Below, piece after piece: positions 30,798 through 39,958 of a stretch of 64,000 nt of DNA. The DNA lies in assembly GCF_008728965.1 (NCBI RefSeq), contig NZ_VSMC01000002.1, positions 89,789 to 153,788 of the forward strand. Direction: 5' to 3'. The notes beneath the pieces are model-generated. The model saw only the letters and a program-made list of their open reading frames with translations. It made no database searches and had not been told where the DNA came from. Both the position numbers and the translations under genes were made by a program. Each line of letters opens with the position of its first letter. The first letter of the stretch is position 1. The stretch comes from Heminiphilus faecis. Lineage in GTDB: Bacteria > Bacteroidota > Bacteroidia > Bacteroidales > Muribaculaceae.

Positions 30798-32768
30798 TCA
30801 GTTTACGGCCACGAAGCCTCCGTTACAAGGTATAGTCACCGAAACAGTCTGTTTTTTATTTAATTTCACATCTTTCACAGAGCCTTCCAACGAAGCATTG
30901 TCAGTATACAGTGTAAGTTTGTCGCCAGCTGACATCATAGGCAGTCTGACCTCAAGTTTTACAGGCTCTTTCATAGCGTTCACACCGGCCACATACCATT
31001 TATCGCCATGGCGGCGCGCAATCACCACGTACTTTCCGGGATAGCCGTCTATATACTTTATATCATCCCAAGTAGTGGGTACGTTTTTCATGAAGTCCAT
31101 TGCCCAAGACGGAGCGTCGTCAAGATTATTGGGAGCAAGTGCAAAATGCTGGACGGGACTTTGAAACAGCACAGCCGTAGCAAGTGCGAATACATCGGAG
31201 GTCACCCTCTTGCTTCCCCTCGGCTCATTGGCACTGTTGTAGTAACGGTTCAACGCACTACCGCCGAAGTCCATGCTGCCCACAGTATTTCTGATAAACG
31301 GATGCAGTGTGGCATTGAATGCCTCGGCATCGCAGCTGCCTTGTGAGAAATGCAGGTTCTCGCTCGCCAGCACCGCCTCGCTCGCGGCATAGTTTGGGAA
31401 CATAGCCTCCCAGCCGCGCGGCAACGTACATCCGTGAAATATGACAAGAAGCCCATAGTCGTTGGCATCGGTAAGTATATCCTGATACAGCTTCATCATA
31501 TCCTGCTTGTCACTGCCGAAGAAGTCCACCTTAATGCCACGGATGCCGGCCTTCTGCATCCATGCCATCTCTTTGCGTCGCTTCATGCTATCGTGCATTA
31601 TGCCCCGAGGACTTTGAGGTGCATCGTTCCAGAAACCGTTGGAGTTATACCACAGATACAAATCGACACCTTTCGTCTTTCCGTATGAGGCAAGTTCCTC
31701 CATGCGGTCATAACCTATACGCGTATCCCATAAAGCATCGACAAGCACCGAGCCGTACCCCATAGCAGCCGAAAAATCGATATAGCGTTTCTGCTCGTCA
31801 TAGTTACAGCTGTCATCCATACCTATGATCCAGCTCCAAGAGCCCTTGCCATAGACTTTGCTGTAATCTTTCGAAGCGGTGTATCGCGGAACTACAACGT
31901 CAAACGGCACCGTAGTCTCCACTACAGGCGCCAAATCGCGCCCCAGAGTCACCGTACGCCACGGCATCTCTGCGGGAAGCGCCACGGCAGGACTTACCGA
32001 ACCGTAACCGTTTATCTCACCCTCCTGAGGATACCCTATTCTATAACCGGAAGCTCCCGAGGACAGCAGACGCGAAGCACAGTAGTAGCCGTCGACACCA
32101 GTCTCCGACAAGAGCAGCCATCCGTTCTCACCGTTACGGAACAGACAGGGGAATGTATAACCCGCTCCCCAGCCGTTCTTGCCGGTAGCGTCATCAACCG
32201 TATAGGAAGTCTCATAGCTCGGCGCAGTACGTGCGAAGCCGGTCATGGGCTTGCTCTGCGGGCAGAGGAAAGTAGTCGTGCCATCAGGCATCTCGAACCC
32301 CGTGGCCTCTTCAAATACTACGGCGCACAGAGCATCGCCCTGCGGATGCAGTATGTAGCGGAAAGCCACGTCATTGTCACTTACTCGAAACTCCACATCA
32401 AAAGCGGTCTTGTCATCTTTCGCAAACCTGTACACACCTACTGTGTAGTCCTGATCCACGTGACTTTTCTTAATATTGGGCAACGAATAATCGGCGGTGA
32501 TTTTCTCTGACGACAAATTTTCCGGCCGACTCATCACCATGCCCGATGTGAAGTCACCGACATTGGTTTTCAGACCCAGCGGAGACGGCTTCATAAAAGT
32601 AATACCGTCATATTCTATGCCATACACAGGTTTTCCGTCTTCGCAACCAACACTTACCGTCAGACGTCCGTCAGGACTTGTCAGAGTCTTATCGGACTGC
32701 CCTGCAGCCATAGCTGCAGAAACGACAATCCAACAAAACACAGTTGAGTTTATCAATCTTTTAACCAT
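30798..32768 (-). CDS. GH97 retaining-type alpha-galactosidase-like enzyme
   Basis: 656 residues with a signal peptide (1-22, SAAMAAGQ). GH97 architecture: N-terminal beta-sandwich (LTSPDGRLTVSV...), (beta/alpha)8 barrel and C-terminal sandwich. In the barrel the stretch GIRGIKVDFFGSDKQ carries Asp415, the position and context of the nucleophile in retaining GH97 alpha-galactosidases; inverting GH97 alpha-glucosidases (SusB type) lack this Asp. Length is close to the characterised retaining members. Within a xylan locus it would remove alpha-D-galactose or a related residue from side chains. It is 2 bases from the upstream GH43 stop. The mechanism class is a fairly strong inference, the substrate weaker. 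Confidence 0.87.
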   Translation of the reverse strand: MVKRLINSTVFCWIVVSAAMAAGQSDKTLTSPDGRLTVSVGCEDGKPVYGIEYDGITFMKPSPLGLKTNVGDFTSGMVMSRPENLSSEKITADYSLPNIKKSHVDQDYTVGVYRFAKDDKTAFDVEFRVSDNDVAFRYILHPQGDALCAVVFEEATGFEMPDGTTTFLCPQSKPMTGFARTAPSYETSYTVDDATGKNGWGAGYTFPCLFRNGENGWLLLSETGVDGYYCASRLLSSGASGYRIGYPQEGEINGYGSVSPAVALPAEMPWRTVTLGRDLAPVVETTVPFDVVVPRYTASKDYSKVYGKGSWSWIIGMDDSCNYDEQKRYIDFSAAMGYGSVLVDALWDTRIGYDRMEELASYGKTKGVDLYLWYNSNGFWNDAPQSPRGIMHDSMKRRKEMAWMQKAGIRGIKVDFFGSDKQDMMKLYQDILTDANDYGLLVIFHGCTLPRGWEAMFPNYAASEAVLASENLHFSQGSCDAEAFNATLHPFIRNTVGSMDFGGSALNRYYNSANEPRGSKRVTSDVFALATAVLFQSPVQHFALAPNNLDDAPSWAMDFMKNVPTTWDDIKYIDGYPGKYVVIARRHGDKWYVAGVNAMKEPVKLEVRLPMMSAGDKLTLYTDNASLEGSVKDVKLNKKQTVSVTIPCNGGFVAVN

Positions 32769-32770
32769 AA

Positions 32771-34108
32771 TTATTTCTTAAAGTTCCAGCTGTCAAGATT
32801 AAACAGGTCATCGCCATTTCCGGAGAAGCACAGATAAAGGTCATGAACGCCTTTTGCTCCCTTGACCTTGCAAGTAAACCGGCTGTAATTGTCAATAGAG
32901 CCGGTAGGCTTAATCATCACACGCCCTATCACGGGTCCGTCGGCTTTATCAAGCCGCAGCTCGATCATACCACCCGGTTTTACACATGAAGCATCGACGC
33001 TGAACGTTTTTGCGCCTTTTTTACCGAAATCCACGCCACGGAGCATGATATACTCACCGTTGTCTATGTCGTGCACATACATGTTGCGCTCACCGAGTTT
33101 ATCAGTTTTAAGGCCGTATCCCCACGCCATAGTCTCGGCCTGCACTTTACGATAAGGATCAAACGGTTCTATCTGTTCGAGTACGGTATCTTTCCAATAA
33201 GGGACTTCGATTATCGTTCCGTCAGGATTATATTTCATCTCCGCAGCACTTACAGAACGACGTTCATGATGTTCGTCGGTAATAAGACGCAAAAGGTCAT
33301 AATTCAATCCGAACACATAGGACTTGCCTTTATATTCTATTATACCGGGGTGGTTACCGCGAGTGCGCGGTGTGTGGTCCATGATGTGCCCTTTGTGTTC
33401 CCACGGTCCTGTCGGCGACTTACTCATCGCATAGCCTATACCCTCAGGACAGCACGTAGAGGCGAAAGCAAGATAATAGTTCTTTTCGCCGTACGCGTTC
33501 TTTCTCGCCCAGAGCCACGGGCCCTCCTGATAGTCGTTTATATGATCCATTTCCATTATGTCACCCTTGGTAGATATCATATCCTCGTTGAGCCTTACGC
33601 AGAATGTCTTCGGATTGCCCCAATACATGTATGCCTGACCGTCGTCATCTATATATACAGCCGGGTCGATGTCATACCAGTTTTCCTTATTCCAGACCAA
33701 TGGCTTGCCCAACGGGTCTTTGAACGGTCCGTAAGGAGTGTCGGACACAAGCACTCCTATGCCGTGGCCATGAAGCGGGCAGTACATGTAGAACTTGCCG
33801 TTGCGTTCTATAACGTGTTCAGCCCATGCACCGTTATCACGGCTACGCCATGAAAAGTCCTGAAGCGAAGCCACGGGGCCGTGGTCGGTCCAGTTGACCA
33901 TATCGGTAGAAGTATAAAGCAACCAGTCCAGCATCTTGAAGCCGTCGGCGTCATCTTCGTCATGGGTAGTATAAAGGAATATAGTGTCATTGTAGACCAT
34001 CGGCGCGGGATCGGCCGTATAACGGGTCTGAATTATTGGGTCTTGGGCGCCGGCCGGCAACATCACACCAAGCACGGCCACTACTGCGACATTTTTTTTC
34101 AGATTCAT
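32771..34108 (-). CDS. GH43 arabinofuranosidase/xylosidase with C-terminal CBM6-like domain (paralogue)
   Basis: 445 residues, signal peptide 1-21. It has the GH43 triad: Asp in TADPAPMVYND, Asp in DIDPAVYIDDDG and Glu in DYQEGPWLWARK. The C-terminal CBM6-like sandwich begins near VQAETMAWGYG. It is clearly homologous to the GH43 at 28239-29606 through the whole length but well diverged, with an extra stretch around EYKGKSYVFGLNYDLL, so the two probably differ in the arabinose position they attack. Second gene of the operon, after GH127. Confidence 0.88.
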   Translation of the reverse strand: MNLKKNVAVVAVLGVMLPAGAQDPIIQTRYTADPAPMVYNDTIFLYTTHDEDDADGFKMLDWLLYTSTDMVNWTDHGPVASLQDFSWRSRDNGAWAEHVIERNGKFYMYCPLHGHGIGVLVSDTPYGPFKDPLGKPLVWNKENWYDIDPAVYIDDDGQAYMYWGNPKTFCVRLNEDMISTKGDIMEMDHINDYQEGPWLWARKNAYGEKNYYLAFASTCCPEGIGYAMSKSPTGPWEHKGHIMDHTPRTRGNHPGIIEYKGKSYVFGLNYDLLRLITDEHHERRSVSAAEMKYNPDGTIIEVPYWKDTVLEQIEPFDPYRKVQAETMAWGYGLKTDKLGERNMYVHDIDNGEYIMLRGVDFGKKGAKTFSVDASCVKPGGMIELRLDKADGPVIGRVMIKPTGSIDNYSRFTCKVKGAKGVHDLYLCFSGNGDDLFNLDSWNFKK

Positions 34109-34127
34109 GATTATTTAATGTTATTGA

Positions 34128-36506
34128 TTACTTTTCAGGACGGATAAGACGCACATGGAATATGCCTCCGGCCACATTATTCTTCTTACTTTGGAATTTA
34201 ACGGTCACAAAATCCTTGCCCGATATAAACTCTGACGGTATAGCGTACTCCTGATCGACAAATTCATCTTTCTTCCATTTACCCGAGGTATTCTCGGAAG
34301 CGAGCACTTTGTCATCGATGCAGATGTCAAAGTCGCGGTTGCCGGACTCGTTGCCCCAATAGCGTACGCGCAACAGCAGATTATCGGCACCAGATGTCTT
34401 CATCTTATAAGAGAAGTATCCGCCGTTTGAGGCGTCGCGCCACGGTTCACCGTTGTAGTTGCCCGACGATGACGACTTGTGCTCCATAAAGTGGTCAGCC
34501 TCGGGCTGCTGCTCGCCGGTGTTCACGGCATCGACCGTACGGCGGTCGAGAGCGAGACGCATCTCCTCGTCCTTGCGGGCCTTTGCCATATAGTTCTTGT
34601 ACTGACCGGGGGTCATTGAGAGCCAATATATCATATAGCGCGTATCGTGAATGTTGTAGAACGGTTCAAGCACAATGTCGGCCCACTTGTCGGAGAACAG
34701 ACCCGGCACCTTGAACGCGAACTCTCCGTTGCCTACGGGCTGCATGGCACGCAGCTTCTTGAGCAGCTTGCCACGGTCGCCGATAAGCAGCGGTGTATCG
34801 AAAACCGATACGAGCTCACCGCCGGCAATGTGGGCCCAGCGGCTGTCATCGGCCACAATACGCGGAGTGGGAGCTATGCCTTCGAGACGAGCGCCAAGTA
34901 CAACAGGTCCGCGGAGTATAGACACATAGCTCGGCAGATTGGGCAGCTCCTCGACAGTGACTTTCATCGGCATATCGAGAGTCACCACATCGCCGTCGCG
35001 CCACTCGCGGTCGAGAGCTATGTATGACGACGGCTTCGAGAAGGTCTTCACCGGCTTGCCGTTGACCTTGACCGTAACAGCGTCGCACCATCCGGGATGA
35101 CGGAGCAGAAGGCTGAAATGCTTGGCCTCGGGAGTATTGATGGTAAACTCCGACACACCCTCGACGGGATAGTTGTTGCGCTGCGTCAGCTTTATGCCTT
35201 TTTCCTTCCAGTCAAGTACCGAAGGTATGAAAAGGTTCACCCGCAGCGAATCACCGTTATGGGTATAGATGAACTGGCCGTACTTGCCGTGGTTCTCCAT
35301 GCCCGTGCCTACACAACACCACATGGCGCTGTTGGGCTGTGAATACACACGGTAATGACCCGGACGCGCCGAAGTGAAATATACGTAGCCGCCGTGGTGA
35401 GGATGCTGGGTCGACAATATGTGGTTGTACAAGGCTCGCTCATAGAAGTCGGCATAGCGGGCTTCGGGCGACATGCGAAACAGGCCCTCGGTAAGCTTGA
35501 GCATATTGTTGGTGTTGCAAGACTCCGGACCTTCGCGGTCATCGACATAGCTCTTGGCATCGCTTGCCGAGGCAAAGTGCTCGCGGCGGCTGTTGCCGCC
35601 TATCGAAAGCGAACGGTTGTATACCACTGTATTCCAGAAAAACTCGGAAGCCTTGGCATAATCGGCGTCATCGGCAATCTCGGCCACACGCTGGAAACCG
35701 ACCACTTTTGGCACCTGAGTATTGGCATGCTTGTTGTCAAGATTGTCGACTCCGGCAAGCATGCTGTCGTAAAGCCAGTGATGGGTGAAGCGGCGTGCCG
35801 CGTCAAGATACTTTTGGTCGCCGGTCATGGCGTAAGCGTCGGCATACACCTCGTTCATGCCGCCAAACTCGTTGCCGAGCATGGCCTCCATGCGCTCGTC
35901 GGAGAGATTGGATATAACATCAATACCCCAGTCGCACATGCCGAGAAACAGGTTTCGGCCCACCTTTGAGCCGGCATAAACCCAGCTGTCACGCAGTCCG
36001 GCATACATCTTGTGCACGTTGTACCACGGCACCCAGTAGTTCCATATCTTGCTCTCGTCGCCGCCGCGCAACGCCGTCCACAGGTCATCGCCTCCGGGCA
36101 CACCGCCCACATAGCCGTCGCCACGGGCCACGGCACACATGGCGAGTTGGCCGAGCATGTAGTCCATGCGCTCCTTGAGGGCCTCGTTGCCGGTAGCGGC
36201 ATAGTGGATGGCGAGAGCCGACAGATAATGTCCACCTATATGACCGTCAAGACCGTCCCAGCAGCTGAAGCTCTCCCCTTTCGGAGTCAGCCCCGCCGCT
36301 TTGAGATAGGGAGCCAGCAACCGGTCGGTATCGTACTGAAGCAGCACGTCGACATTAAGATCCATAGCATGGCGGAACGGACTATCAAGCAAGGTGACGT
36401 CGGACAGCGGGAAACTGTTGTCATACAGCCGGTCCTGCGCCGACACTGCGCCCGATGAAGCCAGCGCCAATGCCGTCAATGCACATGAAATAAGATTGAG
36501 TTTCAT
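34128..36506 (-). CDS. GH127/GH146-type beta-L-arabinofuranosidase
   Basis: 792 residues with a signal peptide (1-23, GAVSAQD). The N-terminal alpha/alpha barrel (DUF1680 type) starts with LSDVTLLDSPFRHAMDLN and contains SCNTNNMLKLTEGLF and the adjacent cysteines Cys397-Cys398 in SAMWCCVGTGMENHGKYG; such a Cys pair supplies the nucleophile and zinc ligands in GH127-type enzymes. A C-terminal extension of about 170 residues (from NTGEQQPEADHF) is a beta-sandwich of the DUF6805 kind. It is first in the five-gene operon. It would remove beta-L-arabinofuranose from plant cell-wall glycans. Family placement between GH127 and GH146 is not certain. Confidence 0.85.
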   Translation of the reverse strand: MKLNLISCALTALALASSGAVSAQDRLYDNSFPLSDVTLLDSPFRHAMDLNVDVLLQYDTDRLLAPYLKAAGLTPKGESFSCWDGLDGHIGGHYLSALAIHYAATGNEALKERMDYMLGQLAMCAVARGDGYVGGVPGGDDLWTALRGGDESKIWNYWVPWYNVHKMYAGLRDSWVYAGSKVGRNLFLGMCDWGIDVISNLSDERMEAMLGNEFGGMNEVYADAYAMTGDQKYLDAARRFTHHWLYDSMLAGVDNLDNKHANTQVPKVVGFQRVAEIADDADYAKASEFFWNTVVYNRSLSIGGNSRREHFASASDAKSYVDDREGPESCNTNNMLKLTEGLFRMSPEARYADFYERALYNHILSTQHPHHGGYVYFTSARPGHYRVYSQPNSAMWCCVGTGMENHGKYGQFIYTHNGDSLRVNLFIPSVLDWKEKGIKLTQRNNYPVEGVSEFTINTPEAKHFSLLLRHPGWCDAVTVKVNGKPVKTFSKPSSYIALDREWRDGDVVTLDMPMKVTVEELPNLPSYVSILRGPVVLGARLEGIAPTPRIVADDSRWAHIAGGELVSVFDTPLLIGDRGKLLKKLRAMQPVGNGEFAFKVPGLFSDKWADIVLEPFYNIHDTRYMIYWLSMTPGQYKNYMAKARKDEEMRLALDRRTVDAVNTGEQQPEADHFMEHKSSSSGNYNGEPWRDASNGGYFSYKMKTSGADNLLLRVRYWGNESGNRDFDICIDDKVLASENTSGKWKKDEFVDQEYAIPSEFISGKDFVTVKFQSKKNNVAGGIFHVRLIRPEK

Positions 36507-36547
36507 AATTACTATAATTTATTTTGGTTATTCAAGTTAAGGTCAAA

Positions 36548-36578
36548 CAAAGATAACCAAAAACACGCGCACCGTAAA
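36548..36578 (-). promoter_or_regulatory. Promoter of the GH127-GH43-GH97-CE1-GH43 operon
   Basis: Minus strand TTTA (36578-36575), 19 bases, TATCTTTG (36555-36548). The downstream element matches TAnnTTTG exactly and is identical to that upstream of xusA (51155-51148), which may reflect common control. The rest of the gap 36507-36817 holds the REP-like unit at 36651-36759 and no gene. Confidence 0.6.
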
Positions 36579-36650
36579 TATGTTATGTAACATAAGGGTC
36601 TTGACATGTAACCCCGGCTTAAATCACATGGCAGATTGCGCACATATACG

Positions 36651-36759
36651 CAGGGGCGCCGGTAGTACGGCGCCCGCGAATCCGGATGGACATACGGCAG
36701 AGCGGTTGTAAAAGGCCATACGGGTCGCGGCCGGACGCCGTGGTACCGGCATCCCTACC
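36651..36759 (+). repeat. Dispersed REP/BIME-like unit inside the xylan locus
   Basis: The head hairpin GGGCGCCG-GTAGTA-CGGCGCCC (36654-36675) is identical to that of the unit at 11246-11267. The inverted tail lies at 36733-36754 (GGACGCC ... GGCATCC, one mismatch). It lies about 25 kb from the RAYT gene, between the GH127 promoter and the esterase gene. Confidence 0.75.
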
Positions 36760-36817
36760 GACATTGGCAGTTTAACAACTGTGTTTTTAAATTGGCCCCG
36801 TGTTCCGCATCGGTCCG

Positions 36818-37645
36818 CTATCGGGTTCGCGTGGCAAGAACCTCACGGGCATAGCGGCGTCCGAGCTCGCGGTATGCCTCAGCCGTGAAGTGCAATCCGT
36901 CGCCACGCTGACCGAGTCCCTCCGACGAAATGACCTTTGCACCCGGTATGACCTCGGGAAGAGTAGCTATAATATCGTTCATGCCGCCGCACTTTCCGCC
37001 CTGCTCCGTGGCCACCAGCTCACCGGCAAGCAACGGCACCTGCGCCGGGTCGAGCCCGAGATCACCCACAAGGTCGTCATACAGCTTCTTCACCTTTGAC
37101 GGCCATGAGGGGTCGCCGCTGTTTGACTCGCCCTGATGCAGAAGTATGCCCTTTATGACACCGTCGCGACAAGCGGCCTTGGCACACTCCACAAGCCGTG
37201 TATAAGGATGATTGTCGTACTCCTTCATGAAATTGCGAAGCCACTCGGGCTCATCTTTCAGCGATGCGGGGTCAAAATCCTTTGAAAGGTGCTCTATGCG
37301 GCATCCGCCTATGGCTACGGCCACAACACCTACCGTGACATTGTCGGGCAGATTGCCGACCATAGTACGCCCGAAGTAGTCCATCGGGGTCAGACCGGTG
37401 TAGTGCCGTACAAGCGGCGGCACAGCAGCATACCACGAGCCTTTAACACGGCCCTTGTCGGGGAAGTCCACTGCTGCCATCATCTTAAACCGCCCGGGCA
37501 CATCGGCCGTATCGACAGGCTCCACAGCCGCATTGCCCTCCATATTGGACTGTCCGAGACACAGATATATATGAAAATCGGGATTTTGCGCCGCAGCCGG
37601 CATAACAGCCGCCAGCAGCAATATCAAAATTTTGAATAATCTCAT
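36818..37645 (-). CDS. SGNH/CE6-type acetyl xylan esterase
   Basis: 275 residues with a signal peptide (1-19, AAAQNPDF). SGNH blocks are seen: nucleophile Ser33 in CLGQSNMEGN, Gly in VAIGGCRIEHL, the LLHQGESNSGD motif, and the Asp-x-x-His pair in DGLHFTAEAY near the C-terminus. This is the sialate-O-acetylesterase-like domain of carbohydrate esterase family 6, whose members deacetylate xylan. It is a single gene after the terminator of the xyn10C operon; a separate promoter was not identified. The acetyl-xylan role is inferred from the locus. Confidence 0.85.
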   Translation of the reverse strand: MRLFKILILLLAAVMPAAAQNPDFHIYLCLGQSNMEGNAAVEPVDTADVPGRFKMMAAVDFPDKGRVKGSWYAAVPPLVRHYTGLTPMDYFGRTMVGNLPDNVTVGVVAVAIGGCRIEHLSKDFDPASLKDEPEWLRNFMKEYDNHPYTRLVECAKAACRDGVIKGILLHQGESNSGDPSWPSKVKKLYDDLVGDLGLDPAQVPLLAGELVATEQGGKCGGMNDIIATLPEVIPGAKVISSEGLGQRGDGLHFTAEAYRELGRRYAREVLATRTR

Positions 37646-37676
37646 AAGTATACTATTTTTCTTGGGTTTTTAAACA

Positions 37677-37704
37677 AATATGGACGCCTCCCGGCGTCCA
37701 TATT
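37677..37704 (-). terminator. Terminator of the xus-xyn10C operon
   Basis: A perfect 12-bp stem, AATATGGACGCC with GGCGTCCATATT, around a 4-base loop. On the minus strand it is followed by TTTGTTT. It lies 75 bases beyond the stop codon of the GH10 gene. Confidence 0.7.
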
Positions 37705-37778
37705 TTCATGAAATACACAAATTAATATCAATCGTTAAGATGATACTTCTTTTCTAATTCAAATATGGTATATCATAC

Positions 37779-39950
37779 TTATTTACCGGCAAGACCGTCA
37801 CAGAAACCTCCGTAAGCCGGCTTGCGGTTGAAGTTCTGGTCCCAAAGGCCGATAGGCTCGCCGGGACGCCATCCGCTGCCCTCGGGGCTGTCGGTCTGCG
37901 CCCATGCGCATATACCGTACTGCTGATCGACAGGAATGATTTCAAAATACTTCTCGACGATAAACTTATAGAAGTCGGCCATAGCCTTATGCTGCTCAAA
38001 AGTAACGTCCTTGGTCAGTATTTTCTGGCCTTCGGCATCGCAGATACCCATATCAAGTTCGGTGATGCGTATCAGCTTGCCTGAAGCGGCGAGTATTTCA
38101 AACATCTTGACTATATGCTCCTCCTTGCTTGCCTGTGTCTCGGGGTTCATATAGTACGACACGTGCATCTGAGTGCCGATACCGTCGATGACAGTCTCGC
38201 CGTCGCTTTCCCAACGGGTTATCCACTCCACGAGGCTCTTTGCCTTACCGTTGTCATCATAGTCCGACTCAAGATTATAGTCGTTGATAAAGAGCTTAAG
38301 GTCAGCGGGGTTTCCTCCGTTTTCAGCAAAATACTTACGGGCAAACTTGATGGGCACACGCACATAGTTGTCACCGAGATAATCCTGCCAGTAGAAACGG
38401 TTGGAAGTGTCATCGGAAGCAGTAGCCGCCGACTGCATCGGATAAGGCCATCCACCACCACCCGAGAGCGGTTCGTTTACGACATCCCAAGCTTTAACAC
38501 TACCCTTAGTAGCTTCCATCATGCCTTTGACCCAACGTTCCATCTCGTTAGTAAGAACCTCGGCTTTCTCCTCGGGAGTCAACGGTATGGAGTTTGCCGA
38601 TTTCTCATAGTAGAAACTTAATTCCTGAATGTATATCGTTCCTACATAAGCACCGTAACTGAAGAGGAAACGCAAGGCATTCTCACCGGTACATGTAGTC
38701 GAGACAACAACCTCTTCCCAATCGGTAGTAAGCGGTATGGCGGAGAAGTCACCGCAACCCTTATATCCGTCAGGGTTCTGCAATCCGGCAGATATGCTAC
38801 CGGCCACACTACCCTTGATCTTGACTTTCAAGAAATATTTGGTACCTACCTCTAATGGCTTGTCAAAATCTTTTCCTGCCTGAGCATCCCAAGGATTAGC
38901 TGCTGACGGGTTAGTGAGTTCAAGAATATCATTGACAATTTTACGGGTGGAGTTATTACCCCAGCCCATGATAGCGTTATCCTTATCCTCTACTGTAGCG
39001 AAATCAGGCTCCCACATAGGCACGGGAATTGATATTGCAGGAGTCTCAAGATGTGTGATTTTCACATACTTGATTTGAATAGTACCTACAAATTGACCGG
39101 ACTGCAATAATACAAAGCCACCGTCGGTAGCCGATGTAAAGTCGATTACTTGTTCTTCCCATTCAGTACCGAATGAAACACGGACATTTGATCCGCCTCC
39201 CCAATCACCGACTTTACCTTCCATCGTACCTTCACCGGTACCACGGGCCATCACTTTAAGCCTGTACGATTTTCCTTTTTCAATCGGAAGTCCGTCGGCA
39301 ACATGATATTGGATCTTCCAATTGTCAGTAGCAGCTGCGTTTACAAGTTCAAAGCAACCCTCATTTATCGTAATGTTTGGCTTAACTTCATCGGGAGCCC
39401 AGAAATTGTAAGATGAAACAGTAGAATAATCCATAACATAATCCTCTTTTTCCACCTTCTCGTTAGGATCCACCTCAAGCTCCTTATCCTTGATCAGAGA
39501 GTTCAGCCACTTCACGGTCTGCTGTTCATGCCAGCATAGAGTGTGGCCATAGACTTCCAGACCGGCTTCGGTTGCTGCCGATACGAAATCGCGCACTTTG
39601 CCGAAGTCCATCTCGCCTTTGTCGTTTACAATCGAGCTGTACTTCATGGCATTGCCTGTAGTCACCTGATCGAAATTGGAGTTTGTGAGCAAATATACAT
39701 CTGTCTTCTTCAGATAGTCATCGGCATTCACTCCGGTTCCCAAAAGGAAACCGGGGTTAATGGCGACATCTGACTTATGACGGTTAGCGTCGAGATACGA
39801 CTTAAGCGTGCCGTAAGAATTGAGATATTCGTACTGGGCTATATTCTCAGGCTTATCGACAGTATAGTCGGTATTATCGATAAAATCGGTACATCCGGCC
39901 AATGCAGACACAAGCGGGAGCGCCCATATCAGTTTTTTATAATCGTTCAT
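37779..39950 (-). CDS. xyn10C: GH10 endo-1,4-beta-xylanase lipoprotein with inserted CBM22-like pair
   Basis: 723 residues with a lipoprotein signal (SALAGCTD, Cys20), so it is membrane-anchored and probably surface-exposed. The GH10 barrel is split. Its N-terminal part (about 40-160) ends near GHTLCWHEQQTVKWLN. Two beta-sandwich modules of CBM4/9/22 type follow (about 175-320 and 325-455). The barrel then resumes with acid/base Glu493 (AWDVVNEP) and nucleophile Glu631 (RITELDMG). This inserted-CBM plan is that of the Xyn10C xylanases at the end of the Bacteroidota xus operon. It is last in the operon, 8 bases after xusE. It makes the endo-cuts that feed the SusC/D pairs. Confidence 0.93.
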   Translation of the reverse strand: MNDYKKLIWALPLVSALAGCTDFIDNTDYTVDKPENIAQYEYLNSYGTLKSYLDANRHKSDVAINPGFLLGTGVNADDYLKKTDVYLLTNSNFDQVTTGNAMKYSSIVNDKGEMDFGKVRDFVSAATEAGLEVYGHTLCWHEQQTVKWLNSLIKDKELEVDPNEKVEKEDYVMDYSTVSSYNFWAPDEVKPNITINEGCFELVNAAATDNWKIQYHVADGLPIEKGKSYRLKVMARGTGEGTMEGKVGDWGGGSNVRVSFGTEWEEQVIDFTSATDGGFVLLQSGQFVGTIQIKYVKITHLETPAISIPVPMWEPDFATVEDKDNAIMGWGNNSTRKIVNDILELTNPSAANPWDAQAGKDFDKPLEVGTKYFLKVKIKGSVAGSISAGLQNPDGYKGCGDFSAIPLTTDWEEVVVSTTCTGENALRFLFSYGAYVGTIYIQELSFYYEKSANSIPLTPEEKAEVLTNEMERWVKGMMEATKGSVKAWDVVNEPLSGGGGWPYPMQSAATASDDTSNRFYWQDYLGDNYVRVPIKFARKYFAENGGNPADLKLFINDYNLESDYDDNGKAKSLVEWITRWESDGETVIDGIGTQMHVSYYMNPETQASKEEHIVKMFEILAASGKLIRITELDMGICDAEGQKILTKDVTFEQHKAMADFYKFIVEKYFEIIPVDQQYGICAWAQTDSPEGSGWRPGEPIGLWDQNFNRKPAYGGFCDGLAGK

Positions 39951-39958
39951 AACACTTC

